From positions 3,658,501-3,722,500 of the forward strand of contig NZ_CP081903.1 of NCBI RefSeq assembly GCF_020091405.1: a DNA stretch of 64,000 nucleotides, read 5' to 3'. Of the stretch, positions 14,928-25,818 are shown in pieces. Position 1 is the stretch's first letter; each line of letters starts with the position of its first letter. The DNA is from Bacteroides cellulosilyticus. Lineage in GTDB: Bacteria > Bacteroidota > Bacteroidia > Bacteroidales > Bacteroidaceae. A program made the translations under genes and the position numbers. Under the pieces are notes generated by a model. That model had not been told where the DNA came from. It did no database searches and saw only the letters and a program-made list of their open reading frames with translations.

Positions 14928-17558
14928 ATGGAATTAGCAAGTAAGTACAACCCTGCTGACGTAGAGGGAAAGTGGTACCAGTATTGGTTGGACCACAAAT
15001 TATTCAGTTCAAAACCCGATGGTCGTGAGCCTTACACCATCGTCATTCCGCCCCCTAACGTCACCGGCGTGCTCCACATGGGACACATGCTTAATAATAC
15101 CATTCAAGATATTCTGGTACGCCGTGCCCGTATGGAAGGTAAAAATGCCTGCTGGGTACCGGGTACTGACCACGCTTCTATCGCTACGGAAGCGAAAGTA
15201 GTAAATAAGCTGGCTGCACAAGGTATCAAGAAGACAGATCTTACCCGTGACGAATTCCTGAAGCATGCCTGGGAGTGGACAGATGAACATGGTGGCATCA
15301 TCCTGAAGCAGCTGCGTAAACTCGGTGCTTCTTGTGATTGGGACCGCACCGCTTTCACTATGGACGAAAAGCGTAGTGAAAGTGTATTGAAAGTATTTGT
15401 AGACCTCTACAATAAGGGGCTGATTTACCGTGGTGTGCGTATGGTAAACTGGGATCCGAAGGCTTTGACTGCCCTTTCTGATGAAGAAGTTATCTACAAG
15501 GAGGAGCATGGCAAACTGTATTATCTGCGCTATAAAGTGGAAGGTGATGCGGAAGGACGTTATGCCGTGGTAGCTACCACCCGTCCTGAAACGATCATGG
15601 GTGATACCGCTATGTGTATCAATCCGAACGACCCGAAGAACGAATGGCTGAAAGGTAAGAAAGTGATCGTTCCTTTGGTAAATCGTGTTATCCCGGTAAT
15701 CGAAGATGATTATGTAGATATTGAGTTCGGTACAGGTTGTCTGAAAGTAACTCCTGCACATGATGTGAATGACTATATGCTGGGTGAAAAGTATAACTTG
15801 CCAAGCATCGATATCTTCAACGATAACGGTACATTGAGCGAGGCTGCCGGTCTTTATATCGGTATGGATCGCTTTGATGTTCGTAAACAGATTGAGAAAG
15901 ACCTGGATGCTGCCGGCCTGTTGGATAAGGTGGAAGCCTATACCAATAAGGTAGGTTATTCCGAGCGTACCAACGTAGTTATAGAGCCGAAGCTTTCTAT
16001 GCAGTGGTTCCTTAAGATGCAGCATTTTGCAGATATGGCATTGCCTCCTGTAATGAATGACGATCTGAAATTCTACCCTGCCAAGTATAAGAACACCTAT
16101 CGCTACTGGATGGAGAACATCAAGGACTGGTGTATCAGCCGTCAGTTGTGGTGGGGACATCGCATTCCGGCATACTTCCTTCCGGAAGGTGGATATGTGG
16201 TAGCAGCTACTGAAGAAGAAGCTCTGAAGCTGGCAAAAGAGAAGACCGGCAATCCGGCCCTGACTTTGGAAGATCTTCGTCAGGATGAAGATTGTCTGGA
16301 TACTTGGTTCTCTTCCTGGTTGTGGCCCATCTCTTTGTTTGATGGTATCAACAATCCGGGTAATGAGGAAATCGATTATTACTATCCGACAAGTGACCTG
16401 GTAACCGGTCCGGATATCATTTTCTTCTGGGTAGCTCGCATGATTATGGCAGGTTATGAATATGAAGGAAAGATGCCGTTCAAGAATGTGTACTTTACGG
16501 GTATCGTTCGTGATAAGTTGGGACGTAAGATGTCCAAGTCCCTCGGTAATTCTCCCGATCCGTTGGAACTGATTGAGAAGTTTGGTGCCGATGGTGTGCG
16601 TATGGGTATGATGCTTGCAGCTCCTGCCGGAAATGACATCTTGTTCGATGACGCTCTTTGTGAACAGGGACGTAACTTCTGTAACAAGATATGGAATGCT
16701 TACCGCTTGGTAAGTGGCTGGACTATTGATGACAGTCAGCCTGTGCCGGAAGCTGCAAGACTGGCATCGTTTTGGTTTGAATCCAAACAAAATGAGGTTG
16801 CTGCTGAGGTAGCTGATTTGTTTAGTAAATACCGTTTGAGCGAAGCTCTTATGGCTGTTTATAAATTATTCTGGGATGAATTCTCTTCCTGGTACCTCGA
16901 AATGATAAAGCCGGCTTATGGCCAAGGTATCCACAGTTCAATTCATGGTGCTGCGATTTCTTATTTCGATAATCTGCTTCATTTGCTTCATCCGTTCATG
17001 CCGTTCATTACCGAAGAGCTTTGGCAACAGATGTATGAGCGCGAAGAAGGTGAAAGTCTTATGGTATGTCCTTTGACAATAAATACCTATGTGGATGGTG
17101 AGACAGTTCGGCAATTCGAAGTAGTGAAAGAGGTGATCAGTAATGTTCGTTCTATCCGTTTGCAGAAAAACATAGCTCAAAAGGAAACGTTGGAATTGCA
17201 GGTTGTAGGCGAAAATCCGATTGCAGAATTCAATCCGGTTATCATGAAGATGTGTAATCTCTCGGCAATTGATGTGGTAGATACTAAAACCGAAGGTGCT
17301 GCTTCATTCATGGTAGGAACTATGGAATATGCCGTACCTCTGGGGAATATGATTGATGTAGAAGCAGAAATAGCCCGTATGGAAGCAGAATTGAAGCACA
17401 AAGAAAGTTTTCTGCAAGGCGTCATGAAGAAGCTGAGCAATGAGAAGTTTGTGAATAATGCTCCTGCCGCTGTCCTTGAACTGGAACGTAAGAAACAGGC
17501 GGATGCGGAAAGTATTATCAACTCTCTGAAAGAGAGTATTGCTGCGCTGAAGAAATAA
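14928..17558 (+). CDS. valS: Valyl-tRNA synthetase
   Basis: 876 residues, a class I aminoacyl-tRNA synthetase. The HIGH-type signature HMGH is at residues 50-53 ([15 protein letters not shown]), the editing (CP1) domain carries [20 protein letters not shown], and KMSKS is at about residue 534 ([18 protein letters not shown]). An anticodon-binding domain follows, and then a C-terminal coiled coil of about 60 residues ([20 protein letters not shown]). It charges tRNA-Val and proofreads Thr. A TAATTTTG -7 element lies at 14874-14881 and the gene ends in a strong terminator. Confidence 0.97.
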   Translation: MELASKYNPADVEGKWYQYWLDHKLFSSKPDGREPYTIVIPPPNVTGVLHMGHMLNNTIQDILVRRARMEGKNACWVPGTDHASIATEAKVVNKLAAQGIKKTDLTRDEFLKHAWEWTDEHGGIILKQLRKLGASCDWDRTAFTMDEKRSESVLKVFVDLYNKGLIYRGVRMVNWDPKALTALSDEEVIYKEEHGKLYYLRYKVEGDAEGRYAVVATTRPETIMGDTAMCINPNDPKNEWLKGKKVIVPLVNRVIPVIEDDYVDIEFGTGCLKVTPAHDVNDYMLGEKYNLPSIDIFNDNGTLSEAAGLYIGMDRFDVRKQIEKDLDAAGLLDKVEAYTNKVGYSERTNVVIEPKLSMQWFLKMQHFADMALPPVMNDDLKFYPAKYKNTYRYWMENIKDWCISRQLWWGHRIPAYFLPEGGYVVAATEEEALKLAKEKTGNPALTLEDLRQDEDCLDTWFSSWLWPISLFDGINNPGNEEIDYYYPTSDLVTGPDIIFFWVARMIMAGYEYEGKMPFKNVYFTGIVRDKLGRKMSKSLGNSPDPLELIEKFGADGVRMGMMLAAPAGNDILFDDALCEQGRNFCNKIWNAYRLVSGWTIDDSQPVPEAARLASFWFESKQNEVAAEVADLFSKYRLSEALMAVYKLFWDEFSSWYLEMIKPAYGQGIHSSIHGAAISYFDNLLHLLHPFMPFITEELWQQMYEREEGESLMVCPLTINTYVDGETVRQFEVVKEVISNVRSIRLQKNIAQKETLELQVVGENPIAEFNPVIMKMCNLSAIDVVDTKTEGAASFMVGTMEYAVPLGNMIDVEAEIARMEAELKHKESFLQGVMKKLSNEKFVNNAPAAVLELERKKQADAESIINSLKESIAALKK

Positions 17559-17565
17559 GCCTTTT

Positions 17566-17592
17566 GGTCCGGGAGTTCTCCCGGACCTTTTA
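17566..17592 (+). terminator. Intrinsic terminator of valS
   Basis: GGTCCGGGAG-TT-CTCCCGGACC followed by TTTT; a 10-bp perfect stem. Confidence 0.92.
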
Positions 17593-17602
17593 CTATAAAC
17601 GA

Positions 17603-17650
17603 ATTAGCCCTTGCAATATCCGATTACTGCAAGGGCTAATTTATTTTTTA
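17603..17650. terminator. Bidirectional terminator between convergent genes
   Basis: ATTAGCCCTTGCA (17603-17615) pairs with TGCAAGGGCTAAT (17628-17640). A T tract follows on the plus strand. It separates valS from the minus-strand gene ending at 17665. Confidence 0.85.
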
Positions 17651-17664
17651 TAAATCAAATGCTA

Positions 17665-18111
17665 CTACTTTTCCAGCAGTTCTTTCAGAAAAGAATCCAA
17701 CTCTTCATCCAGACCTTTCAGCAATTCTTCGTTCACAAGCAACGTGTCATCATCCATCAGCAGTAACTCTGCAATTGTCTCCTTTTCATCATCCACTAAT
17801 ACGAAAGAGTAAGGTTTCAGAATAGCCAGTTTGTCAAAGTCACCTCCGTTCTTCATGTTGTGGAGTAAGGTAGAAAGAATACGTTCTGCATTTTCGTAGA
17901 AATCATCTCCGTCATAAGTCATCCATTCTTCGATAGAGACACACGCCAGATATTCGTCTTCGTCATCAAAGATGGACAATTCGCCGGAATTCTGGTTGGC
18001 TTGCAGATGGATGTCGGTCACAATGGTTTGCTCACAGCCACAAGTGTATTTGACGACTGCCTGTTTAATGGTCTTTTCCAGAAGTGATAATGATGCTTGA
18101 CTCAGTTTCAT
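17665..18111 (-). CDS. Acidic cytoplasmic conserved protein, unknown function
   Basis: 148 residues, strongly acidic, no signal peptide or TM segment. Sequence landmarks are TCGCEQTIVTDIHLQ, LSIFDDEDEYLACVSIEEWM and ELLLMDDDTLLVNEELLKGL. It looks like a small conserved Bacteroides protein annotated as hypothetical (cystathionine-beta-synthase-free, no enzyme motif). It lies 66 bp downstream of the DUF6340 lipoprotein gene on the same strand. Confidence 0.7.
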   Translation of the reverse strand: MKLSQASLSLLEKTIKQAVVKYTCGCEQTIVTDIHLQANQNSGELSIFDDEDEYLACVSIEEWMTYDGDDFYENAERILSTLLHNMKNGGDFDKLAILKPYSFVLVDDEKETIAELLLMDDDTLLVNEELLKGLDEELDSFLKELLEK

Positions 18112-18177
18112 AATAGATATTCTTTCTTAATGGACGTTCAAAGGTATAAAAAAAATAATTACCTCTGCATCATTTCT

Positions 18178-19287
18178 CTAAAAATCATTTTTAAATCTTT
18201 CCATTTGGGCGTTCAGCCGGGTCATTCCCTTCTTTCGCTCCTGCAATTCGTTCAGGTAGCGGGTTACTGCGAAGTAATTGGGGACATCCATGAGGTCCAC
18301 GCGTTCCTGAGTTTTCTTCTCGTCTATTTTGTCTACATCGTATGCTATTTTCTCCGCTTTCAAGGCCCATTCTTCTGCTGTATGAATGCTGTCCTGCATT
18401 TCGTATCCTAAGGCAATGTTATAGGCTGCGTACATTTTCTGCTTTCCTTTTTTCTTTTTCTCATAGGTTTGCTTCCAGAGTTCAATAGCCTTGTCCCAGT
18501 TCTCTTCGCGGACAAAGACCGCGGCATCACGCATATTTACGGAACCGCCTGTAAAGAGATAGCGGGAAGCTGTTTTCCAATGTGGCAGCATGTGGCTCAC
18601 GGGGATAGTGCCGGCAAATTCGGAAGCCTCTCTCAGCATCTCTTTTTCGCTGATGAGTCCTGCACCTGCCTGTGCCATACTGGGAGCCGCATGATCCCAG
18701 AAGATGCTGTCGCTGGCATTGATTGTTACCATCGGACCGTTGCGTTGGGGCAGATACACCTTTACGGTAGGATATACTTTCAGGTCAAGCGTACCTGCAT
18801 ATACTCCCCATTCCGGTAAATATTCGATTTTGCGGATGGAGCGCATCTGTACGTTCTCCAAGGCTATCAGTAAGTCCGCACCCAGACTTTGGGTGAGCTT
18901 TTCCACTTCCTCTTTGCTAAGGGTGCTTTCGCGCGGAATCATATCATGGGCACGCAAGGCAGAGTCGCAAATAATCACTTCATCGAAATAATTCTCATTG
19001 GCAAGTGCCTCCGCCAGTGATTCCGTGGCGATTTTGCCATCCCCATTGAAATACTTTGTCTTGCGTGCTATTTCTGTCTCATCTTTTTTCTTCTCATCGT
19101 TTTCCTCCAGAATTAGCTTGTTATCCGGGATAGGAGGCATATTATTTACCACAGCTACGCGCCTGAGGGCGGACGGAAAGCTGACTTCCGCCGGCAACAT
19201 ATAGTCGATGGAGAGTTGCTCTATGCTTTGGCAACCGCTAAACAGCAGAACACAGCACACCAATAGTGAGTACGAATATTTAGTCAT
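18178..19287 (-). CDS. DUF6340 family lipoprotein
   Basis: 369 residues. MTKYSYSLLVCCVLLFSGCQ gives a lipobox (FSGC). The middle part has a Rossmann-like or GNA1162-like feel (RRVAVVNNMPPIPDN, LTQSLGADLLIALENVQMRS), and the C-terminal 110 residues look like a TPR-type helical repeat (ENWDKAIELWKQTYEKKKKG, KMYAAYNIALGYEMQDSIHT). It is a Bacteroidetes-specific lipoprotein family without known function. A TATTTTTG element on the minus strand (19313-19320) is a plausible -7 box. Confidence 0.8.
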   Translation of the reverse strand: MTKYSYSLLVCCVLLFSGCQSIEQLSIDYMLPAEVSFPSALRRVAVVNNMPPIPDNKLILEENDEKKKDETEIARKTKYFNGDGKIATESLAEALANENYFDEVIICDSALRAHDMIPRESTLSKEEVEKLTQSLGADLLIALENVQMRSIRKIEYLPEWGVYAGTLDLKVYPTVKVYLPQRNGPMVTINASDSIFWDHAAPSMAQAGAGLISEKEMLREASEFAGTIPVSHMLPHWKTASRYLFTGGSVNMRDAAVFVREENWDKAIELWKQTYEKKKKGKQKMYAAYNIALGYEMQDSIHTAEEWALKAEKIAYDVDKIDEKKTQERVDLMDVPNYFAVTRYLNELQERKKGMTRLNAQMERFKNDF

Positions 19288-19339
19288 AAGCTTATTCTTT
19301 ATCTAGGAATAACAAAAATACACTTTTGTATGGATATAG

Positions 19340-19376
19340 AAAAGCCTCCAACAGTTTTTAACCGTTGAAGGCTTTT
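19340..19376 (-). terminator. Intrinsic terminator downstream of secA
   Basis: AAAAGCCT-CAAC...GTTG-AGGCTTTT hairpin between secA (ending at 19450) and the next minus-strand gene. Confidence 0.75.
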
Positions 19377-19449
19377 ATTAGTGATTGGAGAGGGAGGTAA
19401 AGTCCCTATCACCCTATCACTCTAATCAATCACCTTACCACTCCTCGCA

Positions 19450-22400
19450 TTACATATTCTTCCCGTGGCAATTCTTGTACTTCTTACCACTTCCGCAAGG
19501 ACAAGGATCATTACGTCCTACCGTCTTTTCCGCACGAATCGGTTCACGCTTCACTTGTTCGCGTGTGTCCTGTTGGGCGGCGGCCTGTTGGTTCGGATCG
19601 TTCAGATCTTGTTTCTGTTCGCGGTATTTGCTCATATCCTGCTTCTGTTCGGGAGCGGCCTGCTGAATTTCCTGCGGTTCCTGTACCGGGATTTGTCCGC
19701 GCATCAGGATAGAAACAGTCTGGCTATTGATCTTATCCACCATTGTATCGAACAGGTTTACAGACTCCAGCTTATAAATCAATAACGGGTCTTTCTGTTC
19801 GTAGCTTGCGTTCTGTACAGAGTGCTTCAGTTCATCCAGTTCACGGAGGTTCTCTTTCCATGCCTCGTCGATAACGTGCAGCAGGATAGACTTTTCAAAC
19901 GCTTTTACCACTTCCTTACACTCGCTGTCGTAAGCGGCTTTCAGGCTGCAAGAGATGTTGTACATGCGCTTACCGTCCGTGATGGGGATAAGGATATTCT
20001 CGTACATGTGTCCCTGGGTTTCGTATACCTGCTTGATTACCGGATAAGCAACCTGTGCCATGCGGTCCGTCTTGCGCTTGAACTGTTCCATTGCTACATT
20101 GAAGGCTTCTTCAGCAAGCTTTTCCTTCTTTTCGTTACGGAACTGTTCTTCGTTGAAAGGCACTTCCATGGCAAGAGTCTGCAAGAAGTCCATTTTGCAG
20201 TTTTCGTAATCGGGAGCTTCAACGGCTGCGGCAACACGGTCCCAGATCATATTTACGATATCCATTCCGATACGTTCACCCATCAAGGCGTGGCGACGCT
20301 TGGTATAGACAACTGTACGTTGCTTATTCATCACGTCATCATATTCCAGCAAACGCTTACGGATACCGAAGTTGTTTTCTTCCACCTTCTTCTGTGCACG
20401 CTCAATGGAGTTGGAGATCATCTTGTGCTCAATCATTTCACCTTCCTTGAAGCCGAGACGGTCCATTACACCGGCGATGCGGTCGGAAGAGAACAGACGC
20501 ATCAGGTCGTCTTCCAGTGACACGAAGAATACGGAAGAACCCGGGTCACCCTGACGTCCGGCACGTCCGCGCAACTGGCGGTCTACACGACGGGATTCAT
20601 GGCGTTCGGTACCGATGATGGCCAAACCGCCCGCAGCTTTTACTTCCGGGCTCAACTTGATGTCCGTACCACGACCGGCCATGTTGGTAGCGATGGTTAC
20701 TGTTCCGCTCAAACCGGCTTTGGCTACGATGTCCGCTTCCTTTTGGTGCAACTTGGCATTCAATACGCTGTGCTCGATCTTGCGCATGGTCAACATCTTG
20801 CTCAGCATTTCGGAGATTTCTACGGATGTGGTACCCACCAGGACAGGGCGTCCGGCTTGTACCAGCTGTTCGATTTCTTCGATGACAGCTTTATATTTCT
20901 CGCGTTTCGTCTTGTAAACGCGGTCGTTCATGTCTTTACGGGAAATGGGGCGGTTGGTGGGGATCACCACTACATCCAGTTTGTAGATGTCCCAAAGTTC
21001 GCCTGCTTCCGTTTCGGCGGTACCGGTCATACCCGAGAGTTTGTGATACATACGGAAGTAATTCTGCAACGTAATGGTGGCGAATGTCTGTGTGGCAGCT
21101 TCCACTTTTACGTTTTCCTTGGCTTCGATGGCCTGGTGCAGACCGTCGGAGTAGCGGCGGCCTTCCATGATACGGCCTGTCTGCTCATCCACAATCTTCA
21201 CTTGACCGTCGATCACAACGTATTCGTCATCTTTCTCGAACATGGTGTAAGCCTTCAGCAACTGGTTGATGGTGTGTACACGTTCGGACTTGATGGCATA
21301 GTTGGTCATTAGTTCATCTTTCTTTGCCAGACGTTGTTCGTCTGTCAGGCTGGTTTCGTTTTCCAGTTCGGAAAGCTGTGCGGCGATGTCGGGTAATACG
21401 AAGAGGGTAGGATCTTCCGAGTTACCGGTGATCAGATCCACACCTTTATCTGTCAGATCCACACTGTTCAGCTTTTCTTCGATGACGAAGTACAACGGGT
21501 CGGTAGCTTCGTGCATACGCTTGTTGTTCTGCTCCATGTAGATCTCTTCGGTCTTCAGCATACCTGCCTTGATACCTTGCTCACTCAGATATTTAATCAA
21601 TGCCTTGTTCTTGGGCAGTGCCTTGTGGCTGCGGAACAAAGCAAGGAAACCTTCTTCCTGATCTTTCTTGTCACCGGAAGCAATCAGGCGCTTGGCATCG
21701 GCAAGATACTGGGTGGCCAGTTTCTTCTGTGCTTCCACCAGACGTTCTACGAGCGGACGCAATTGCTCGAACAGCTGGTCTTCACCTTTGGGGACGGGAC
21801 CGGAAATAATCAATGGAGTACGGGCATCGTCAATCAATACAGAGTCCACCTCATCGACGATGGCATAGTTGTGCTGGCGTTGTACCAGGTCTTTCGGGCT
21901 GATGGCCATATTATCACGCAAGTAGTCGAAACCGAATTCGTTATTCGTACCGAAGGTGATGTCTGCCAGATAAGCCTGACGGCGTGCGTCGGAGTTGGGC
22001 TGATGTCTGTCGATGCAGTCCACACTTAAACCGTGGAACATATAGAGCGGGCCCATCCATTCAGAGTCACGTTTGGCCAGATAGTCGTTTACGGTCACCA
22101 CATGTACACCGTTTCCGGTCAGTGCGTTGAGGAATACGGGGAGGGTAGCCACCAATGTCTTACCTTCACCCGTTGCCATTTCGGCAATCTTACCTTTATG
22201 CAATACGACGCCACCGAACAACTGTACATCGTAGTGTACCATGTTCCAGACAATTTCCGTACCGCCTGCTTGCCAGTGGTTTTGCCAGATGGCTTTGTCG
22301 CCTTCAATGCGTACGAAGTCTTTCGTGGCAGCCAGGTGACGGTCGAATTCGGTAGCCGTAACTACGATTTCTTCATTTTCGGATAAACGTTTGGCGGTTT

Positions 22401-22746
22401 CTTTCACAATGGAGAAAGCTACCGGCAGTACTTCTTCAAGAGCTTTTTCGTAAGTTTCCAGTATATCCTTTTCTATCTTATCTATCTGTGCGAAAACTTC
22501 TTCACGGTTTTCCAGTTCGATTTCTTCGATACCAGCTTTGAGCTCTTCCACCTTGGCGCGTTGGTCGGCGGCAGAATTGCGGATATATTCTTTCAGTTCT
22601 TCTGTCTTGGCGCGTAAGGCGTCGTTATCGAGTTTGGCAACTTCCGGGTAAGCGGCTTTGATCTTGTTCACCCACGGCTGAATTTCTTTCATGTCGCGTG
22701 TGGATTTGTTGCCGAAAATCGAGCTTAAAATTTCATTAAATCCCAT
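19450..22746 (-). CDS. secA: Preprotein translocase ATPase SecA
   Basis: 1098 residues, about 200 longer than E. coli SecA, as usual in Bacteroides. Motifs: Walker [18 protein letters not shown] near residue 190, Walker [73 protein letters not shown]. At the C-terminus is the zinc-binding SecB/ribosome-interaction motif [16 protein letters not shown], preceded by a Gln-rich linker. SecA drives export through SecYEG; secG lies at 61916-62293. On the minus strand a TAACTTTG -7 element sits at 22798-22791. Confidence 0.98.
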   Translation of the reverse strand: MGFNEILSSIFGNKSTRDMKEIQPWVNKIKAAYPEVAKLDNDALRAKTEELKEYIRNSAADQRAKVEELKAGIEEIELENREEVFAQIDKIEKDILETYEKALEEVLPVAFSIVKETAKRLSENEEIVVTATEFDRHLAATKDFVRIEGDKAIWQNHWQAGGTEIVWNMVHYDVQLFGGVVLHKGKIAEMATGEGKTLVATLPVFLNALTGNGVHVVTVNDYLAKRDSEWMGPLYMFHGLSVDCIDRHQPNSDARRQAYLADITFGTNNEFGFDYLRDNMAISPKDLVQRQHNYAIVDEVDSVLIDDARTPLIISGPVPKGEDQLFEQLRPLVERLVEAQKKLATQYLADAKRLIASGDKKDQEEGFLALFRSHKALPKNKALIKYLSEQGIKAGMLKTEEIYMEQNNKRMHEATDPLYFVIEEKLNSVDLTDKGVDLITGNSEDPTLFVLPDIAAQLSELENETSLTDEQRLAKKDELMTNYAIKSERVHTINQLLKAYTMFEKDDEYVVIDGQVKIVDEQTGRIMEGRRYSDGLHQAIEAKENVKVEAATQTFATITLQNYFRMYHKLSGMTGTAETEAGELWDIYKLDVVVIPTNRPISRKDMNDRVYKTKREKYKAVIEEIEQLVQAGRPVLVGTTSVEISEMLSKMLTMRKIEHSVLNAKLHQKEADIVAKAGLSGTVTIATNMAGRGTDIKLSPEVKAAGGLAIIGTERHESRRVDRQLRGRAGRQGDPGSSVFFVSLEDDLMRLFSSDRIAGVMDRLGFKEGEMIEHKMISNSIERAQKKVEENNFGIRKRLLEYDDVMNKQRTVVYTKRRHALMGERIGMDIVNMIWDRVAAAVEAPDYENCKMDFLQTLAMEVPFNEEQFRNEKKEKLAEEAFNVAMEQFKRKTDRMAQVAYPVIKQVYETQGHMYENILIPITDGKRMYNISCSLKAAYDSECKEVVKAFEKSILLHVIDEAWKENLRELDELKHSVQNASYEQKDPLLIYKLESVNLFDTMVDKINSQTVSILMRGQIPVQEPQEIQQAAPEQKQDMSKYREQKQDLNDPNQQAAAQQDTREQVKREPIRAEKTVGRNDPCPCGSGKKYKNCHGKNM

Positions 22747-22790
22747 TTTATATCTATTTTTATTATTATTTACTAAGTTGATTGAGTGCG

Positions 22791-22798
22791 CAAAGTTA
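22791..22798 (-). promoter_or_regulatory. -7 element of secA
   Basis: Minus-strand TAACTTTG (plus strand CAAAGTTA), 45 bp before the secA ATG; the -33 element is not clear. Confidence 0.55.
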
Positions 22799-22849
22799 CT
22801 GATTTTTATACAGATTGCACATTTTTGCGCCGTTTATTTGATGCGGACT

Positions 22850-22964
22850 TTCACCACAGAGGGCACAGAGTTTCACTGAGTTTTCTTTCTTCAATTAATG
22901 AAGGAAGTCTATTGGTCATTAGAGGTATAAAAACTCTGTGAAACTCTGTGTGCTCTGTGGTGAA
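22850..22964. repeat. Inverted array of CACAGAG units, copy 2
   Basis: The left arm starts TTCACCACAGAGGGCACAG and continues with ACTGAG at 9-10-bp spacing (22850-22885); the right arm (22931-22964) is AAACTCTGTG AAACTCTGTG TGCTCTGTGG TGAA. Arms match over about 34 bp, with a loop of 45 bp. It sits between the phosphatase-like gene and secA. Confidence 0.85.
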
Positions 22965-22970
22965 TAAACC

Positions 22971-24539
22971 TCAGAAATTCAGTGGAGTCTCTGTGCAAGC
23001 ATTCGGAGCGCGGATGCGCATCACACTTGACAGGGTGGGGGCTACGCGGGTGATATTGACGGGAACCCGGATCGTTTCGGGCTTCACTCCACCGCCCAGG
23101 AAGATGAGCGGAGCAGGAACATTGGCATGGCGTACCACGCGGTTATCGGTGGCATTTTCTTCCATGATAGTCCAGCCTGGCAATACGTCTATCAGCAAAT
23201 CGCCCGAACGTTTGCGATGAAAGCTGTTCCGGGCAAGTTCTATCTGGGGGGACCAGGGGCCTAGCAGCAGGCGGTGGGCTGAATATGCCTCGTTCACTCC
23301 GCTGAATTGTATCAGGAAGTCGGCGGATTTGTCTTGTATTTCCGCCAGATTCAGCTGTTTGTTCTCTATTAATTTATGGTTGAGATAAATTTGCTGGTTG
23401 TGATAAGTCTCTACGTACTGTCCTTCGCCATACGTGGCCATGAGATACATGTTCAGCAGGGTGGCGCAGCGGTTCAGGTAGAATTCCCCGCCGGGGATGC
23501 GGTACAGGCCGAGATCGGGAGCTTCCGGATCGGCATAGCCCGTAGAGGTGATGCAGAAGACGACGTTGTGCAGGCCAACTTTGCGGTCGATGAGGTCGAG
23601 CAGTGCGGCAATGCTGCGGTCGAGGCGTACATACGTATCCTGCATTTCCATGGCACATTCCTGCGTACTCTTATGGTTGTAGTTTCCGGCGTAATAGGTC
23701 AGTGCCAGCAGGTCGGGTATCTCATCTTTGGCGATGGTGCTCTTTTCCAGAAGTTCTTCTGTCAGCAGGTTCACTTCGTCGTTGATGAACGGGCTGGTGA
23801 GCAGTCGGCGGAATTTATTGCGTCGTTCGCTGTCGAACTTATATTTGAAGGGCTGGTCCCGCCATTCGGGCAGGAAAGTATATTTGTTGATGGGGTGTGC
23901 CGGTTCCCATACCATGTCGCGGATGCGGAAGTCGGGTGATTTCCGTTCGTTGTACTGGCTTACCCACCATGGGAACTCGCTGTAATATGTAGTGCTGCAC
24001 CATTTGCCTGTGTTCTCATTCAGCCAGAAAGCACCGTTTCCGGTATGTCCGGCAGCCAGTACGGCTGCGTCCCGCGAGGGGGCGATGGCATATACCAGGC
24101 CTTTGTTGCGGGTGGCAACTTTCAGTTCGTCGGCAATGGTAGAGGTCAGTAATTGGGAGGGAGAAGAGCTTTCATCGGTGAAGTTGCCCATAAAGGCGCT
24201 ATCGTCCACGCAATTCACGGGGCGCAGGGTGCTTGCATCCATCCAATATTGGGATATGATGCCGTTCATCGAAGGCGTCGTTCCACTGTAGATGGCAGCG
24301 ATGGCAGAAGCGCGGTCTGTTCCGTTGAAAGGGAATTCGGTCTGGTAGAACACTTTCCCTTCGCGCATCAGTCTTTTGAAACCTTTCTCGCCGTAGAGGG
24401 TTGAGAATGCTTCCATATAGTCGGTGCGCAGTTGGTCAATCGTCAGCGTAACCACTAATTTAGGTGTGGCAGGCAGCGGTTGTGCTTGCAGACCGGTGAA
24501 AGTCAGTGCGAGTATGGAAGTAATCAGTCCCTTTTTCAT
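22971..24539 (-). CDS. Alkaline-phosphatase-superfamily protein, probably inactive
   Basis: 522 residues with a signal peptide (MKKGLITSILALTFTGLQAQ). The fold is that of PafA / type I phosphodiesterase: VVTLTIDQLRTDYMEAFSTL, AIAAIYSGTTPSMNGIISQY, DTYVRLDRSIAALLDLIDRK, VGLHNVVFCITSTGYADPE. In active relatives these places read ...GHAAIYTGTTP, a D-x-x-G-H metal site and T-x-D-H-G. Here the His before AAIYSG is Ile, the D-x-x-G-H site reads GNYNH and the TxDHG site reads TSTGY, so several metal ligands are missing. I infer a periplasmic pseudo-enzyme. It directly follows the DUF4105 gene (stop at 24540, start at 24539). Confidence 0.8.
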   Translation of the reverse strand: MKKGLITSILALTFTGLQAQPLPATPKLVVTLTIDQLRTDYMEAFSTLYGEKGFKRLMREGKVFYQTEFPFNGTDRASAIAAIYSGTTPSMNGIISQYWMDASTLRPVNCVDDSAFMGNFTDESSSPSQLLTSTIADELKVATRNKGLVYAIAPSRDAAVLAAGHTGNGAFWLNENTGKWCSTTYYSEFPWWVSQYNERKSPDFRIRDMVWEPAHPINKYTFLPEWRDQPFKYKFDSERRNKFRRLLTSPFINDEVNLLTEELLEKSTIAKDEIPDLLALTYYAGNYNHKSTQECAMEMQDTYVRLDRSIAALLDLIDRKVGLHNVVFCITSTGYADPEAPDLGLYRIPGGEFYLNRCATLLNMYLMATYGEGQYVETYHNQQIYLNHKLIENKQLNLAEIQDKSADFLIQFSGVNEAYSAHRLLLGPWSPQIELARNSFHRKRSGDLLIDVLPGWTIMEENATDNRVVRHANVPAPLIFLGGGVKPETIRVPVNITRVAPTLSSVMRIRAPNACTETPLNF

Positions 24540-25757
24540 TTATCTCTTTTTCAATGTCAAAATAAGATTGCTTGCTGAACGTATCAGCAAACAAAGTGCC
24601 AAAGGTAATACAGCTAAGTCAATTCTTTGCGGTATTATCGCCCAAAGCAGTATAAAAAGTGTTAAAACAGCGCAATTTGCCATCATGTACCAGCTTTTCT
24701 GCCGTTTTCTCACCTTGTTTATCATCCACGGGAGGCAAAATAAGTGCAGGGGATGGAATACGAACAGCAGGTAATTGGGGCTTACTGCGGGGTGTTGTGA
24801 GAACAGGGCGAGGAAGGCGAGGATGCACCCGGCTATTCCGGCACAGAAGAACAGGATTAGGTCGAGTCCCCAGAGAGTTTTCCCGCGGCGGATGCCGTAG
24901 ATGGTAGCGGCTGCCACCAGCACAAACAGCAGCAGGGCCGATTGCATCGGGGTGATTCCTCCGGAGCGGTGGTCGGCATCAGTCAGTCCGGTTACCACTA
25001 TTTTCTCTTCGGAGGATACGAGGGGACGTGCCTGACCTTCGTTGTCTACGATCCGGGCTGTGTTGAAGAAGTCCTGCACATAGAAGGGGACGAACATCAT
25101 CAGTCTTCGGTTGATGGATTGATCGGCTTTGCTGCCCATGCACAGGTCCATGCCGAAGCGTGACCACGGATGACCTTCACTATATTTATGCAGCAAATCG
25201 CGGAAAGTGACTCCCGTGTCGGCATCGGTCATATTGTCAGCATACTGCAAGGTGCCGTCGATGGCGGCTTCTATCTGGTCGCGTGGACGGGTGGCGCAGT
25301 TGTCGTAGAAGAAGTTATAGCGATATACGCGGTTTTCGGGCCGGTAGTTTTCCTGAAGCAGGTTGAAGAGGTGTTCTTTTTCAGCTTGGGTGAGGTTCAG
25401 TGTCTGTTGCCAGACATCCCGTCCCAGGTAGTTGTACTCGGAGGCGAAATGCTCGTAATTGGTTACGCCCAGTTGATAGTCCGTCTCTCCCAGGGCGAAG
25501 CGGAAGATGAAGTTGGGGGCGTTGAAATTGAACATGCCGTAGTTGAAGACGGCGTCAATGCCCCGGGTGAAGTTTTCGTAACGGATGGCGGTGTGGCCGA
25601 ACAGGGAATAGATTTCCCCGCCCGAGGCGCAGGTCAGCAGGCTGATGCGGATGGAGTCGGGGGTAGCTTCTTGCGGCGTTTGCGGCTGGGCGGAGGCCGT
25701 GGACGGGCAGAGGAGGCAGAGGAGGAAATATATGAGAATGAGTAAGTTTCTTTTCAT
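24540..25757 (-). CDS. DUF4105 (Lnb-N-like) membrane protein
   Basis: 405 residues. A signal peptide ending near ASAQ is followed by the DUF4105 / Lnb N-terminal periplasmic domain at about 30-190 (LLTCASGGEIYSLFGHTAIR, FNYGMFNFNAPNFIFRFALG, YRYNFFYDNCATRPRDQIEA). The conserved C, H and NCATR motifs resemble a papain-like (NlpC/P60-like) active-site set. The C-terminal part has four to five TM helices. The function is not established; the family is widespread in Bacteroidetes. It abuts the phosphatase-like gene, and the two almost certainly form one transcription unit. Confidence 0.87.
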   Translation of the reverse strand: MKRNLLILIYFLLCLLCPSTASAQPQTPQEATPDSIRISLLTCASGGEIYSLFGHTAIRYENFTRGIDAVFNYGMFNFNAPNFIFRFALGETDYQLGVTNYEHFASEYNYLGRDVWQQTLNLTQAEKEHLFNLLQENYRPENRVYRYNFFYDNCATRPRDQIEAAIDGTLQYADNMTDADTGVTFRDLLHKYSEGHPWSRFGMDLCMGSKADQSINRRLMMFVPFYVQDFFNTARIVDNEGQARPLVSSEEKIVVTGLTDADHRSGGITPMQSALLLFVLVAAATIYGIRRGKTLWGLDLILFFCAGIAGCILAFLALFSQHPAVSPNYLLFVFHPLHLFCLPWMINKVRKRQKSWYMMANCAVLTLFILLWAIIPQRIDLAVLPLALCLLIRSASNLILTLKKR

Positions 25758-25818
25758 GCTGCAAATTTAAGTAAAATACCGGATTTCAGTGCAAGGGGAA
25801 GGGGAAATAATAATAGAA

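Noticed and set aside
15009..16790. 593-codon ORF antisense to valS
   Set aside because: Mirror frame of a strongly conserved gene; composition is Ile/His/Thr-rich without domain or start context. The same holds for long antisense frames in rpsA (7971-8747) and secA (20599-21312).
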